Positions 1-8,902 of a DNA stretch of 64,000 nucleotides are shown here, in pieces. The notes under the pieces were generated by a model that saw nothing but the letters and a program-made list of their open reading frames with translations, did no database searches and was not told where the DNA came from. Every line of letters starts with the position of its first letter. The stretch's first letter is position 1. Source of the stretch: Alkalihalobacterium elongatum (lineage in GTDB: Bacteria > Bacillota > Bacilli > Bacillales > Bacillaceae_F); contig NZ_WMKZ01000019.1 of assembly GCF_019024285.1 (NCBI RefSeq), positions 20,964 to 84,963 of the forward strand, read 5' to 3'. The position numbers and the translations under genes are program-made.

Positions 1-1414
1 AAATAAAGCGTTCGTTCTTTTCTTCGAAAGTCATATCGTGAACTTTTCCATCAAGCTTCACTTGTACAGCATCAATCGTATTCATTGCATCCTGTATATA
101 AAGGTCAGCATCACGATAAAAGAAAGTTACATTTCCTTGTTCAATAGAAGGTGCTTGTGCGAACGGAACAGTAAAGAATTCATGCTTACCTTCTTGTACG
201 TAAACTTTCGTCAGCTTTTCAGTTGGATTAATTTGGATTGAACGGTCTTCATCTACATCTACGACACGCCAATCAGTGCCTTTACGTAGTTTAAAGCCCA
301 TGCTTTTTGTTGATTTTCCAACCTCAATATTAGCTGTAGCAACATCGCTTACATCATCAAAGTCGATTTGGCCATTTTTTGCACCTGTATTCCAAACCCA
401 TATATTCCAATTGTCATAATCTTTATTTTCTCTTTCATAAACAAAACGGACAGTCGGAGGGAAATATGGATCAGCAGTAAAGTTTGGTTTCTCGTAATAG
501 ACTTGCCCTTCTCCTTGAACTAGCCATACTTCAACCTGGCTTTCCCCTTGAGGCATCTTGACTTTTCTTTCATCTTCTTGGCTTTCCCAGTTGCCAAGTC
601 TAGTAATGACAGAAATCTCATCTTGCACAAACTTATATGAACCTTTAGCAAACTCTCCATCTAAAGCTTGGAAATCATACGCAGCACCGTTTAATCCAGC
701 ACCGAAAATCCACATATTCCAATCCATAGGCTTGCCATCATGACGATAGTAGTTGATGATAAACTCATTTAATCCACTAACGATCGAGATTTCTCTTTCC
801 GAAACATACCCATCATGTTCCGCCTGAATTCTAAACGTTTTTCCAGCTTCTGCATCGCTTGCAACTGTTAAAACATTATCTACTAATTCAACACCTTCAA
901 CAGATGTTACTACTGACCAGTTTGGAGATACTTCAGAAGTTACCCCAGCCTCGTCAATAAAGCTTCCTTTGAGACTTGTTTCACTGCCTTGTTCTAAGGA
1001 ACTAGGAATTTGGTCAACCACTACCCCTGGTACATATAGGATGGAATTGCCACCTTGATTATGGGGATTCAATGGGTCTATAAAGTCACCCTCATTCCAA
1101 TTTTGCGCGAATGTATATTTATATTCGTATTTATTAGGGCTTAAGTTCAACGTTGTTGAAAAAACACCATTTTGTTTTTTCATAGGAATTGCGTTTGCAA
1201 TATCCCACTCGTTAATACTTCCAACCACATATAGGTTGTCCCCATCATGTTCAGCATTAAACGTAACGTTACCTGCTTTATCGACTACTGGACTCTTTAA
1301 TGAGTCTTTTATTTCTGTAGTAGCAAATGCCGGAAACGCACCAGAAAAAACACTGAAAAACATAAGAAATATTAAAAAGATAGCAATACTTCTTTGATTT
1401 TTTCTTTTTAGCAT
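1..1414 (-). CDS. Secreted pullulanase-like glycoside hydrolase, N-terminal part (runs off left edge)
   Basis: About 471 codons of a gene whose 3' end lies outside the window. Translation starts at an ATG preceded by GGAAGGGGAAAG. Residues 1 to about 31 are a signal peptide (basic start, hydrophobic core, AFA end), so the enzyme is secreted. Next comes a starch-binding CBM48/CBM20-like module (VVGSINEWD, then KYEYKYTF). Later there are at least two pullulanase-associated (CBM41/PUD-like) modules with the typical INYYR and WNMWIF / WNIWVW patterns, separated by an Ig-like stretch. The catalytic domain is not in the window, so type I pullulanase or amylopullulanase is an inference from the domain order. 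Likely role: debranching of extracellular alpha-glucans. Confidence 0.75.
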   Translation of the reverse strand, partial: MLKRKNQRSIAIFLIFLMFFSVFSGAFPAFATTEIKDSLKSPVVDKAGNVTFNAEHDGDNLYVVGSINEWDIANAIPMKKQNGVFSTTLNLSPNKYEYKYTFAQNWNEGDFIDPLNPHNQGGNSILYVPGVVVDQIPSSLEQGSETSLKGSFIDEAGVTSEVSPNWSVVTSVEGVELVDNVLTVASDAEAGKTFRIQAEHDGYVSEREISIVSGLNEFIINYYRHDGKPMDWNMWIFGAGLNGAAYDFQALDGEFAKGSYKFVQDEISVITRLGNWESQEDERKVKMPQGESQVEVWLVQGEGQVYYEKPNFTADPYFPPTVRFVYERENKDYDNWNIWVWNTGAKNGQIDFDDVSDVATANIEVGKSTKSMGFKLRKGTDWRVVDVDEDRSIQINPTEKLTKVYVQEGKHEFFTVPFAQAPSIEQGNVTFFYRDADLYIQDAMNTIDAVQVKLDGKVHDMTFEEKNERFI

Positions 1415-1440
1415 TATTCTTTCCCCTTCCGCAATTTTTG

Positions 1441-1454
1441 TAAAAACGTTTGCA
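1441..1454 (-). promoter_or_regulatory. cre / LacI-family operator upstream of pullulanase-like gene
   Basis: On the minus strand it reads TGCAAACGTTTTTA, one mismatch from the CcpA cre pattern TGNAANCGNTNNCA. It lies about 27 to 40 bp upstream of the start codon, between promoter region and RBS, where a repressor (CcpA or a MalR-type LacI protein) would block transcription. Confidence 0.5.
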
Positions 1455-1505
1455 TAAATTAGGAATAAAAAAAGTTAAGGAACAAAGTAAATTCCTAAAC
1501 ATTTT

Positions 1506-1519
1506 TGCAAACGCTTTCC
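1506..1519 (+). promoter_or_regulatory. Second cre / LacI-family operator upstream of pullulanase-like gene
   Basis: TGCAAACGCTTTCC, again one mismatch from the cre pattern and sharing the TGCAAACG half with the first site in the opposite orientation, about 52 bp away. Two LacI-type sites before a glycan-degrading gene fit maltose/glucose control. Confidence 0.5.
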
Positions 1520-1855
1520 CTAAGTAAAAAGTTACTATGAAAATAGTTTTTTAGCAATATAAAAAAGTAATAATGTTGTATTGTTTTAGAAAATAATGTG
1601 AAATTTTCTTGATTTTTTAGGTTTTTCTTTGCCTCTAGTTGACACAATTACGTTTAAAGGTATGACTTAACACTATTACCAAATAGTTGGGTTGGTTTTT
1701 TAATTTATATTGATGTCCAATAAAGTTTAGGTTTTTTTATCTATCCTTCACCAATAAAAAATAACTTTAGTTGCACAAGATTGCGCAACTGTTTGCACGT
1801 AGCAATCACACAATATTTTTCTCACAAATCGTAGAGAAACTATTCTATAAAGAAT
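1520..1855. other. AT-rich intergenic region between ABC exporter terminator and pullulanase promoter
   Basis: Apart from the two operators just to its left, this stretch is AT-rich and shows no convincing ORF. A TTGACA with a TATGAC 16 bp further sits on the plus strand near 1639-1666 but leads to no gene, so I give it little weight. Confidence 0.4.
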
Positions 1856-1882
1856 AAAGGAGCTGTTAATATCAGCTCCTTT
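1856..1882 (-). terminator. Intrinsic terminator of the ABC exporter gene
   Basis: Perfect 10-bp stem AAAGGAGCTG / CAGCTCCTTT around a 7-base loop just after the exporter stop codon, followed on the minus strand by a T-rich stretch. Confidence 0.75.
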
Positions 1883-1892
1883 AACACTTTTT

Positions 1893-3653
1893 CTAATTCA
1901 ATTGTTGGACTTCAAAAAGCCGCTTGTAACTACCGTTTTTACTCATCAACTCATCATGAGAACCAATTTCAGATATTTTTCCTTCCTCTATAACAACGAT
2001 GCGATCTGCGTGTGTAATCGTAGACAGTCGATGAGCAACAATAAATGTCGTCCGATTTTTGGCCAAGACTTCTAATGCCTCTTGAATATAATGTTCACTT
2101 TCTAAATCAAGTGCCGACGTAGCTTCATCAAAGATAAGGATCGGTGGGTTTTTCAAAAACACTCTAGCAATGGCAACACGTTGTTTTTGACCGCCAGAAA
2201 GTTTTACACCCCTTTCACCTACTTCGGTGTCGTACCCATTCGGCAAATTCAAAATGAAATCATGAGCATTGGCAGCGATTGCTGCAGCTATTACTTCATC
2301 ATCTGATGCATTCGGATTTCCCATCAAGATATTCATTTTAATTGTGTTGCTAAAAAGAATATTGTCCTGCAACACCATACCAATTTTATCTCTAATACTT
2401 TGAACTTCATAATTCCGAATATCGTGTCCATCAATTTCTATACTTCCTTCAGTGACATCGTAAAAACGAGGGATCAAGCTAATGATAGTACTTTTACCAC
2501 CACCGCTCATTCCCACGAATGCGATCGTCTCTCCAGCCTTTACGTCGAGGTTAAAGTTTGATATTACCTTCGAGCTATCCTCTTCATAGCGGAAAGTTAC
2601 ATTCTTAAACGATATATCGCCTTTGACATATTTTAATGGTTTCGCATTTTCCAGGTCGACAATATCATACTTCTCATCTAAAAATTCAAATACCCGATCC
2701 ATTGAGGCAATCGACTGCGTTAATGTAGTTGACGAGTTAACCAGCCTTCTTAGCGGATTGTATAGTCGCTCCATATACATTACAAAAGCAACCATAGCCC
2801 CAATTTCTAAGCGGCCCGTTATGACGAAATAACCTGAAACAAGAATGACTAAAAGTGGAGCAACATCTGTTATCGTATTGACAACTGCAAATGTTTTCGC
2901 GTTCCAACGGGTATGATCAAGTGCTCTTTCTAGAAAATGACCATTTCGTTTTGCAAACTGTTCTTTCTCATAGTTTTCTAAAGCAAAGCTCTTGATGACA
3001 TTCATGCCTTGAATTCTCTCATGAAGATGACCTTGAACTTCGGCTAACGCTTGAGAGCGCTCTCGTGTTAAGTGCCTTAAACGAGAGTAGAAAAATTTAA
3101 TTGAGAAACCATAAAACGGGAACATACATATAGCAACTAACGTTAACCACGGGCTCATTGTAAACATGATCGCCAGCGCTATTAATATAGTAAATAAATC
3201 AAGCCAAATATTCATTAATCCCGTTATTACAAAGTTTTTCGTTTGCTCCACATCATGGATCACTCGTGAAATAATTTCTCCTACTTTGCGATTAGAATAA
3301 TACTTCAGACTCAGTTTTTGAATATGAGAGAAGAGTTTCTTGCGAATATCATACAAAACCTTGCTTCCAATCCACTGGGCATAGTATTGACGGAAATATT
3401 CGATAGGCGGTCGTACTACTACAAAAATGAAAAACATAATCCCCATGAGCCAAAGTAGTTTGGTTATTTTCTCTTCCTGTAATAAGGTTTCTGCTAATAC
3501 TATGTCATCAATCACATATTTTACAATTAATGGTGTCAATAGCGGTATTCCGAATTTAAAAATACCAATACAGACAGCTACTAAAACGATCTTCCAATAT
3601 GGTTTTACAAATTTTAAATATCTTCTTATAGAGGTCAGACCCGATCCCCCCAT
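1893..3653 (-). CDS. ygaD: ABC transporter, fused permease/ATPase (YgaD-like multidrug/lipid exporter)
   Basis: Half-transporter of about 586 residues in the MsbA/BmrA class. The N-terminal half has about six membrane segments (first near residues 23-45). The C-terminal ATPase has Walker A (GMSGGGKS, about 382-389), signature LSGGQ (486-490) and Walker B ILIFDE (about 506-511), followed by a switch histidine in IVAHRLS. It should work as a homodimer exporting hydrophobic compounds; substrate unknown. Next to ygaC as in B. subtilis. Start choice is odd: the available TTG/ATG lack an upstream RBS, while a strong GGGGGGA lies inside the first codons, just before a CTG, so the true start may be a few codons downstream. 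Confidence 0.88.
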   Translation of the reverse strand: MGGSGLTSIRRYLKFVKPYWKIVLVAVCIGIFKFGIPLLTPLIVKYVIDDIVLAETLLQEEKITKLLWLMGIMFFIFVVVRPPIEYFRQYYAQWIGSKVLYDIRKKLFSHIQKLSLKYYSNRKVGEIISRVIHDVEQTKNFVITGLMNIWLDLFTILIALAIMFTMSPWLTLVAICMFPFYGFSIKFFYSRLRHLTRERSQALAEVQGHLHERIQGMNVIKSFALENYEKEQFAKRNGHFLERALDHTRWNAKTFAVVNTITDVAPLLVILVSGYFVITGRLEIGAMVAFVMYMERLYNPLRRLVNSSTTLTQSIASMDRVFEFLDEKYDIVDLENAKPLKYVKGDISFKNVTFRYEEDSSKVISNFNLDVKAGETIAFVGMSGGGKSTIISLIPRFYDVTEGSIEIDGHDIRNYEVQSIRDKIGMVLQDNILFSNTIKMNILMGNPNASDDEVIAAAIAANAHDFILNLPNGYDTEVGERGVKLSGGQKQRVAIARVFLKNPPILIFDEATSALDLESEHYIQEALEVLAKNRTTFIVAHRLSTITHADRIVVIEEGKISEIGSHDELMSKNGSYKRLFEVQQLN

Positions 3654-3750
3654 CAATCATTATGTATTACGTGTAACATAAAAGCGCAAGATACCTGCGC
3701 AATCATCATCACTAGTATTTACTCTTATTTGTGTGTTATAAAAAAAAGCA

Positions 3751-3860
3751 GACTCAAATGTTAAGTATCTGTGCACCTTATAAAAGATCTATAGGGCCTA
3801 CATCTTATTGATGACCCTATTATCACAATATGAGGAGTACAGATACTTATGAGTCAGCCT
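3751..3860 (-). terminator. Long nested inverted repeat acting as terminator of ygaC
   Basis: Read on the minus strand, arms beginning AGGCTGACTCATAAGTATCT pair with a copy about 75 bp on that ends TTTGAGTCTGC followed by eight T residues. Inside the loop sits a second hairpin with ATAGGG (3791-3796) and CCCTAT (3825-3830). The outer stem is interrupted by a small ACATT bulge. It follows the ygaC stop directly. The size and nested loop are unusual for a simple terminator. Confidence 0.65.
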
Positions 3861-4391
3861 CTACAGTCGGTATTGTAAAAAGCGCTCGTACCACATTTCT
3901 ACAAACTGTGGTGCGAATGGTCCCTTTCTTTGATGAATCCAAGAAATAAGCTCTTCTACATTCCGTTCTAAAATATGGTCTAGTTGGTCAGGATATTTCA
4001 TCTGCTTTCGATGAACTTCATATTCATCTTCGTCTAAAAGCTTATAGGTCATATCAGGAAAAACTTTAATATCTAAATCATAGTCAATATACTTTAACGC
4101 CTCTTCATCCCAAGTAAAAGGGGAACCTAAATTGCAGTAATAGTAAATTCCGTCGGACCTGATCATACCAATTGTATTAAACCAATGATTAGCATCAAAA
4201 TAACATATAGCTGGTTCACGTGTCCGCCATTGGCGACCATCTGCTTCCTTGACTAAGATACGGTCATTACCACCAATTACTACTTTTGACGTCCCCTTAA
4301 GTACAACTGTTTCTTCCCATACGCGATGAATGAAGCCATTATGCTTATAACTATGGATTTGAATAACGCTTCCAGTCTTGGGGAAATCCAT
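3861..4391 (-). CDS. ygaC: DUF402 nucleoside tri/diphosphatase-like protein (YgaC)
   Basis: 176 residues, the usual length of YgaC. The DUF402 fold is visible: a beta-rich N-terminal half ([15 protein letters not shown]) followed by the family-typical stretch with YYCNLGSPF and [12 protein letters not shown], whose acidic residues bind a metal ion in the related Staphylococcus and Streptomyces enzymes that hydrolyse nucleoside tri- and diphosphates. ATG start with AAGGAG eight bases upstream. It lies 18 bp after the DUF3939-like gene, probably co-transcribed, and upstream of ygaD as in B. subtilis. Cellular role not established. Confidence 0.85.
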   Translation of the reverse strand: MDFPKTGSVIQIHSYKHNGFIHRVWEETVVLKGTSKVVIGGNDRILVKEADGRQWRTREPAICYFDANHWFNTIGMIRSDGIYYYCNLGSPFTWDEEALKYIDYDLDIKVFPDMTYKLLDEDEYEVHRKQMKYPDQLDHILERNVEELISWIHQRKGPFAPQFVEMWYERFLQYRL

Positions 4392-4409
4392 AAATAACTC
4401 CTTTCTCGC

Positions 4410-4865
4410 TTACTGATTTGGACGCCGGTGTGTAACTAAACGGTCATTAGGATCGATATATAAAGGATAATCTGGCTGATCGTGGTGGATATATTCCTTA
4501 ATTAGAAAGTAACTAATTCGAAATGCTGGATCACCAGGTATTACTGGGATCTCGTTCTTTTCGCTTATATATTGATCGACAGCAATTTGCACTTTATCAA
4601 TTGTTTTTGCCTTTTCAGCGTCTTCAAATACTTCAAACGTCTCTTTTGACATATAAAATTTTTGTCTCGGTATACCTTTTAAAATGCTTTTTAGTAACTT
4701 AAAGTTAATGGAGTGATCATCGTTTACTAACGAGCGCAATGAAATCCCCATCGGCATATCATTTGCACATTGCATGATAGCCTGTCTAACTTCATCAATT
4801 GACACATCAATCTCTTGGTACTGTCTTTCTTCTTCCTCCTTTTTACGTTTCTTCCTCCAGAACAT
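4410..4865 (-). CDS. Conserved Bacillaceae protein, possibly DUF3939
   Basis: 151 residues; starts with a very basic and acidic segment (WRKKRKKEEEER) and ends with a compact domain containing VIPGDPAFRISYFLIKEYI. No signal peptide, membrane segment or catalytic motif is evident. RBS AAGGAG is well placed before the ATG. It forms a two-gene unit with ygaC 18 bp downstream. The DUF3939 assignment is from memory of the motif and is tentative; function unknown. Confidence 0.6.
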   Translation of the reverse strand: MFWRKKRKKEEEERQYQEIDVSIDEVRQAIMQCANDMPMGISLRSLVNDDHSINFKLLKSILKGIPRQKFYMSKETFEVFEDAEKAKTIDKVQIAVDQYISEKNEIPVIPGDPAFRISYFLIKEYIHHDQPDYPLYIDPNDRLVTHRRPNQ

Positions 4866-5323
4866 GATGTTTCTCCTTCCCCTAACGAAACTGCCAATCT
4901 GAACACTTATTACGCTTCAAAAAAGTTTTATCTATATTATTATACATTTTTCAAATTTATTTTAAAATGAATAACCTAATTATTTATTTACGGATTAACT
5001 TTTAATCGATGCATTATACCAAAATATCTTGCACTAGCTCATTATTAAAAGCTTTACTTAGGCCAGAGGAGCCAAGCTATGCTTGGTTAACTAGGCAGCA
5101 ATCTATAAGGAAGGTCCTATGTTGTTGATAAAAATAAATGTATGTATTGTTGGGGACTATTTTTGCTTTATCTCTTGATTTTGCCCATCCTTCACTTTCT
5201 CACCTATTTCTTACTTTTCCTGGTAATATTGATGCACTTCCTTCTCTTTCTTGCCTGTTTTTCCTTTCCTTGGTAGAACTAGCATGCTTTGCTCACTTTT
5301 TTCCGCCTCTTCCCTGCCAACAC
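4866..5323. other. Intergenic region with small palindromes
   Basis: No supported gene. Around 5072-5086 there is a perfect CCAAGC-TAT-GCTTGG hairpin, identical in stem and loop to the core of the terminator near 59580, and at 5107-5120 an imperfect ATAAGGaAGGtCCTAT palindrome. Neither is followed by a T-run, so they are not obvious terminators. A plus-strand open frame at 5138-5383 is Leu/Phe/Ser-rich, lacks an RBS and overlaps the sspE terminator. Confidence 0.4.
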
Positions 5324-5362
5324 AAAAAAAGGCACTTTCTGAACGTCTCTCAGAAAGTGCCT
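5324..5362 (-). terminator. Intrinsic terminator of sspE
   Basis: Perfect 13-bp stem AGGCACTTTCTGA / TCAGAAAGTGCCT around a 7-base loop, followed on the minus strand by seven T residues; 15 bp after the sspE stop. Confidence 0.9.
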
Positions 5363-5376
5363 GGCGTCAATAAAGA

Positions 5377-5571
5377 TTATTGACCTTGTTGGTTTGAAGA
5401 AGCTTGTTGCTTACGTGCTGCTGATTGCTGGTTTTGCTGACGTACTTCTTGTGCATCAGTTTCACTAGCAAATTCAGTGTTGTAGCTTTGCCCTTGAGCT
5501 GAAGCAGCGTTTTGCTGTCTCACCTGTTGAGCGTTAGTTTTAGAAGCTTGGTTTTGTTGGTTGTTATTCAT
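5377..5571 (-). CDS. sspE: Gamma-type small acid-soluble spore protein SspE
   Basis: 64 residues starting MNNNQQNQ, with GGAGGTG seven bases before the ATG; an upstream in-frame GTG overlaps that RBS and is unlikely. Extremely rich in Gln, Ala, Ser and Asn. It contains a spore-protease-type sequence (NTEFASETDAQ) and two related blocks of the form AQ-VRQQN-SA, the internal duplication typical of gamma-SASP. It serves as an amino-acid reserve in the forespore and is degraded at germination. It sits near ygaC/ygaD as in B. subtilis. A sigma-G promoter is expected but I could not fix one with correct spacing. Confidence 0.92.
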   Translation of the reverse strand: MNNNQQNQASKTNAQQVRQQNAASAQGQSYNTEFASETDAQEVRQQNQQSAARKQQASSNQQGQ

Positions 5572-5738
5572 GAGTCTCACCTCCACAGAAGTTAATTTGT
5601 CCTGAACTTTATCATTTTATCCAAAAAATTTTTTACAAAAATATGAAATTAGACCATCAACTATTGTTCACGTTGGAAGGCATAGGACAAGTTCATCACA
5701 CAAACAATATAAGTAAACAAGTTAAGGAGGCACTCTGA

Positions 5739-5960
5739 ATGTACGTAGGACGTGATATGACAGAACTCTCAATGATGTCTAAGAAAGATTGGTCCGATAA
5801 GGAATTAGCTTATTTTCATAAAAACTTACAGCAAATGACCCCTTACTTAAATTCTGAAGGTGTTACGATCCATCGAGAAATTATTAGAGAAATTGAAGAC
5901 AGAGGCGGATTTAAACAAGAAGCCGACTATGAACATGGCAGCCAAATTCATTACGATTAA
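5739..5960 (+). CDS. Small conserved protein next to sspE (possibly YfhS-like)
   Basis: 73 residues with an excellent RBS (AAGGAGG, seven bases before ATG). Acidic and soluble, with motif SKKDWSDKELAYFHKNLQQMTPYL and a C-terminal helix IHREIIREIEDRGG. No catalytic motif recognised. It is divergent from sspE. By position it could correspond to B. subtilis yfhS, a small gene next to sspE, but I did not verify sequence similarity. Confidence 0.7.
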   Translation: MYVGRDMTELSMMSKKDWSDKELAYFHKNLQQMTPYLNSEGVTIHREIIREIEDRGGFKQEADYEHGSQIHYD

Positions 5961-5974
5961 CTAACTTCTATATA

Positions 5975-6010
5975 GAGAACACATTAGATTTTTTCCTTGT
6001 GTTCTCTTAC
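5975..6010 (+). terminator. Possible weak terminator after the small sspE-neighbour gene
   Basis: AGAGAACAC and GTGTTCTCT form a 9-bp stem with an internal T-run in the loop; the 3' side lacks a strong T-tract. Confidence 0.4.
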
Positions 6011-6195
6011 TTACCTTCCCAACTATAAAACTCCCCAAAAATTTGTTGCATTTCTTTTGTCCTTAAAATTTCGATCAACCGACCTTCAACAAAAATTCAA
6101 ATTAAATTACACTTTAAAAATAAGGTTATTAAATAGGCAATTACCTTATTTTCCGTTAGAATATTCAGTAAAAGGATTTATTGGGAGGTTGAAAA

Positions 6196-7347
6196 ATGAT
6201 TAACCCTTCACGCAGATTAGATCACCTAACCACTAGTGTATTTTCAGAGATGGCCGAACGAAAAAGAGAAAAGATCAATCAAGGTAATGACATGATTGAT
6301 TTAAGTATAGGAAGTCCAGATCAGCCACCACCCCTAATCGTACGAAAACATTTTTCAAACGAAGTGCTTCAAGACCATTCTTACCAGTATGCTATTAATA
6401 GCACTCAAGCTTTTAACGAGGCAGTCGTTTACTTTTATCGAGAAAGATATGATGTTGAAATTGAGCCTAGAGATGTCCTCCAACTAATGGGTTCACAAGA
6501 TGGATTAGCTCACATTGCCTTAGCCTACTTAGATGAAGGTGACGTTATCATCGTCCCTGACCCTGGATATCCAATATATTCAGCATGTGCACATATTGCT
6601 GGTGCGGAGTTATATTATGTTTCTTTAACTGAAGAAAACCAATTTATGCCCGACCTAGAGGCGATCCCAGCAGAGATTCGAGACCGTGCAAAGTTAATGA
6701 TTACGAACTATCCAGGCAACCCCACGGCTGCCCTTGCTACTAAAAGCTACTTGGAGAAATTAGTTCAATTCGGAATTAATCATAATATCTTGATCTTACA
6801 TGATTTCGCATATTCCGAACTTATTTTTGACAATAAGAAACCATTAAGCATCTTTTCTGTCCCCAATGCTAGAAAGACAGCAATCGAGTTTAATTCATTA
6901 TCCAAAAGTTTTAATATGGCAGGTGCCAGAATAGGATACGTTATAGGTGAACCAAACTTTCTTAAGCCACTTGCGGTATTAAAATCCCACTTAGATTACG
7001 GAGTATTTTTACCCGTTCAACATGCAGCTGTAGAAGCCTTAACAGGTGATTTCACCTTCTTAGAAGAACATTGTCAAACCTATCAGCAACGCCGTAATGT
7101 ATTTATAAATGAGCTTAAAGAAATTGGTTGGTCTGTTCGACAACCTGATGGGGGGATGTTTGTTTGGGCAAAAGTACCTTCACACCATACTTCTATGTCA
7201 TTTTCACTTGCTGCACTTGAAGCTGGTGTCGTCGTTACACCTGGAAATGCCTTTGGTAATGCTGGGGAAGGCTATGTAAGGATCGCTCTAGTTCAAGATG
7301 AAGAAAAATTAAGAGAGGCAGCCCAACGTTTAAGAGAAATATTATAA
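6196..7347 (+). CDS. PLP-dependent class I/II aminotransferase
   Basis: 383 residues, typical for fold-type I aminotransferases. Visible motifs: GSQDGLAHIA near 100, phosphate/ring-binding YPGNPTAA, an Asp in HDFAYSEL, the PLP-lysine segment SLSKSFNMAGARIG (about 236-249) and the C-terminal Arg in GYVRIAL. It resembles the LL-diaminopimelate/alanine aminotransferase branch, but the substrate cannot be told from sequence alone. ATG with GGGAGG nine bases upstream. Followed 66 bp later by a quinone oxidoreductase gene with its own RBS. Confidence 0.88.
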   Translation: MINPSRRLDHLTTSVFSEMAERKREKINQGNDMIDLSIGSPDQPPPLIVRKHFSNEVLQDHSYQYAINSTQAFNEAVVYFYRERYDVEIEPRDVLQLMGSQDGLAHIALAYLDEGDVIIVPDPGYPIYSACAHIAGAELYYVSLTEENQFMPDLEAIPAEIRDRAKLMITNYPGNPTAALATKSYLEKLVQFGINHNILILHDFAYSELIFDNKKPLSIFSVPNARKTAIEFNSLSKSFNMAGARIGYVIGEPNFLKPLAVLKSHLDYGVFLPVQHAAVEALTGDFTFLEEHCQTYQQRRNVFINELKEIGWSVRQPDGGMFVWAKVPSHHTSMSFSLAALEAGVVVTPGNAFGNAGEGYVRIALVQDEEKLREAAQRLREIL

Positions 7348-7413
7348 TTACAAAATTCACAAACAATAAGAAAACACTTAAATACTGAAGTTCTCTCTAT
7401 AGGAGGTCAAAAG

Positions 7414-8376
7414 ATGAAAGCTGTTGCATATCAAAAATACGGTGGACCTGAAGTCCTCGAAGTCATAGAAGTCGCTAAACCTACACCACAGCCTAATGAA
7501 GTTTTAGTAAAAGTAGGCGCCAGTGGAATTAATCCTGTTGATACATACTTCCGCTCTGGTATTCGCCCTGTTGATCAATTTCCCTATATCCCTCACTTTG
7601 ATTTAGGCGGAACTGTTGTTGAGGTAGGAGACAGTGTAACGAAATGGAAAGTTGGCGATCGAGTCTGGGGTACAAACATCAAAGGTACTGCAGCAGAGTT
7701 TGTTGCTGTGTCAGAAGAAAAGGTGTTCCCACTTGCAAGTCATTTAAGTGAAGAAGATGGTGCAGCCTTATCTATGGCATTTATGACTGCTTATTTAGCC
7801 CTTTTTAATCGTGCTCGATTAACAAAAGGCGAAACCGTGCTTATTTACGGTGCTGCTGGTGCTGTTGGGAATGCAGCTGTACAACTCGCAAAACAACATG
7901 GAGCAAGTGTTATTGCTACTGCAAGTTCACCTGAAAAAGCTAAGATCGCAACGAATGCAGGCGCTGATGAAGTCATTCTCTATAATGAAACAAATCTAGT
8001 TGATGCTGTAAAAGCTTGGACAAAAAACGAAGGGGTTCCAGTCATTCTCGATGTTTCATTAAGTGAAAATATGGAAACTGACTTTGAAGTGTTAGCAAAT
8101 GGTGGACGAATCGTTACAATTGGCTCACCAAAAAACAATACACCAACATTGCCATGGCGATTTCTTAATATGAAGAATGCTTCGTTAATTGGCGTCCTTT
8201 TATTTACAGCGCGCCCACATGAATTAAAGGCTGCTGGAGAAGAAATTTCAAAACTGTTTGCAGAAAAGAAGTTAACTACTCATATCGCGAAAGTCTTTAA
8301 TTTTAAAGAAGCAAATAAAGCGCACGAAGCTATTGAAAGTAAAAGCTTTAGCGGAAATATTCTAATCACCCCATAA
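7414..8376 (+). CDS. NADPH:quinone oxidoreductase, zinc-independent MDR family
   Basis: 320 residues. Starts MKAVAYQKYGGPEVL, the usual opening of QOR/zeta-crystallin-type enzymes, followed by GINPVDTYFRSG and a Rossmann fold with the nucleotide loop YGAAGAVGNAAVQLA (about 149-163). The zinc ligands of alcohol dehydrogenases are absent. Expected reaction: NADPH-dependent reduction of quinones or enals, a detoxification role. RBS AGGAGG is eight bases before ATG. Confidence 0.88.
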   Translation: MKAVAYQKYGGPEVLEVIEVAKPTPQPNEVLVKVGASGINPVDTYFRSGIRPVDQFPYIPHFDLGGTVVEVGDSVTKWKVGDRVWGTNIKGTAAEFVAVSEEKVFPLASHLSEEDGAALSMAFMTAYLALFNRARLTKGETVLIYGAAGAVGNAAVQLAKQHGASVIATASSPEKAKIATNAGADEVILYNETNLVDAVKAWTKNEGVPVILDVSLSENMETDFEVLANGGRIVTIGSPKNNTPTLPWRFLNMKNASLIGVLLFTARPHELKAAGEEISKLFAEKKLTTHIAKVFNFKEANKAHEAIESKSFSGNILITP

Positions 8377-8444
8377 TACATGTTTATAAATACTCTCTCT
8401 TGCAAAACCTAACAAAAAATGAGGGCAAGGGGGAGTATTTTCTA

Positions 8445-8783
8445 ATGAATAAAGATATTTATTACGTTAATCTAAATCCTATTAGTATGGATAACATCAG
8501 TCGTACACCTGTTCATGACGGACAAATGATTGAATATGAAATTGAAGCCACCGACGAGCAATATCGAGACCTGCAAAAGCTATTACAAGAAGTTCAGGCA
8601 CATGACTTAGAAGCTGCTGATCTTTTTACATTTAAACACTTTAATGAAGAGTTCTCTGAAGCTGACCGTCGCGAAACACAGCGCGGGCTTAACCAAGTCT
8701 ACCGCATTATCTATGAGCTTGGCACACCTACAACGAAAAAGGCGCTTGAAGAAATTCATTTAATGGATAATGACGAGGTATAG
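8445..8783 (+). CDS. Conserved hypothetical acidic protein
   Basis: 112 residues from the ATG at 8445, preceded by AAGGGGGAG; the longer frame from 8400 has no RBS. Strongly acidic, mostly helical, with sequence IEATDEQYRDLQKLLQEV and a C-terminal DNDEV. No membrane segment, no recognised domain. It is followed by a terminator and probably closes the aminotransferase-oxidoreductase unit. Function unknown. Confidence 0.7.
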   Translation: MNKDIYYVNLNPISMDNISRTPVHDGQMIEYEIEATDEQYRDLQKLLQEVQAHDLEAADLFTFKHFNEEFSEADRRETQRGLNQVYRIIYELGTPTTKKALEEIHLMDNDEV

Positions 8784-8801
8784 TTAACATTGTGCATTAA
8801 A

Positions 8802-8846
8802 ATGAGAAGAGGCTGACTTCATATGAAAGTCAGCCTTTTTCTCATC
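8802..8846. terminator. Bidirectional intrinsic terminator
   Basis: AGGCTGACTT / AAGTCAGCCT stem with a 6-base loop and T-run, extended by flanking ATGAGAA / TTCTCAT. It separates the rightward gene ending at 8783 from the leftward chromate transporter genes. Confidence 0.85.
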
Positions 8847-8902
8847 AGGATAATCTCTTAACTTCGTTTGAGCATATTTTTGATAGACAAGGTTTATAAG
8901 AA

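Noticed and set aside
1639..1666. Plus-strand TTGACA-16-TATGAC promoter
   Set aside because: No gene downstream on that strand; probably chance in AT-rich DNA.
5138..5383. Plus-strand ORF of 81 residues
   Set aside because: No RBS, composition of a reversed terminator/intergenic segment, and it overlaps the sspE terminator and sspE end.
5997..6203. Plus-strand ORF of 68 residues before the aminotransferase
   Set aside because: No RBS, low-complexity AT-rich sequence, overlaps the aminotransferase start in another frame.
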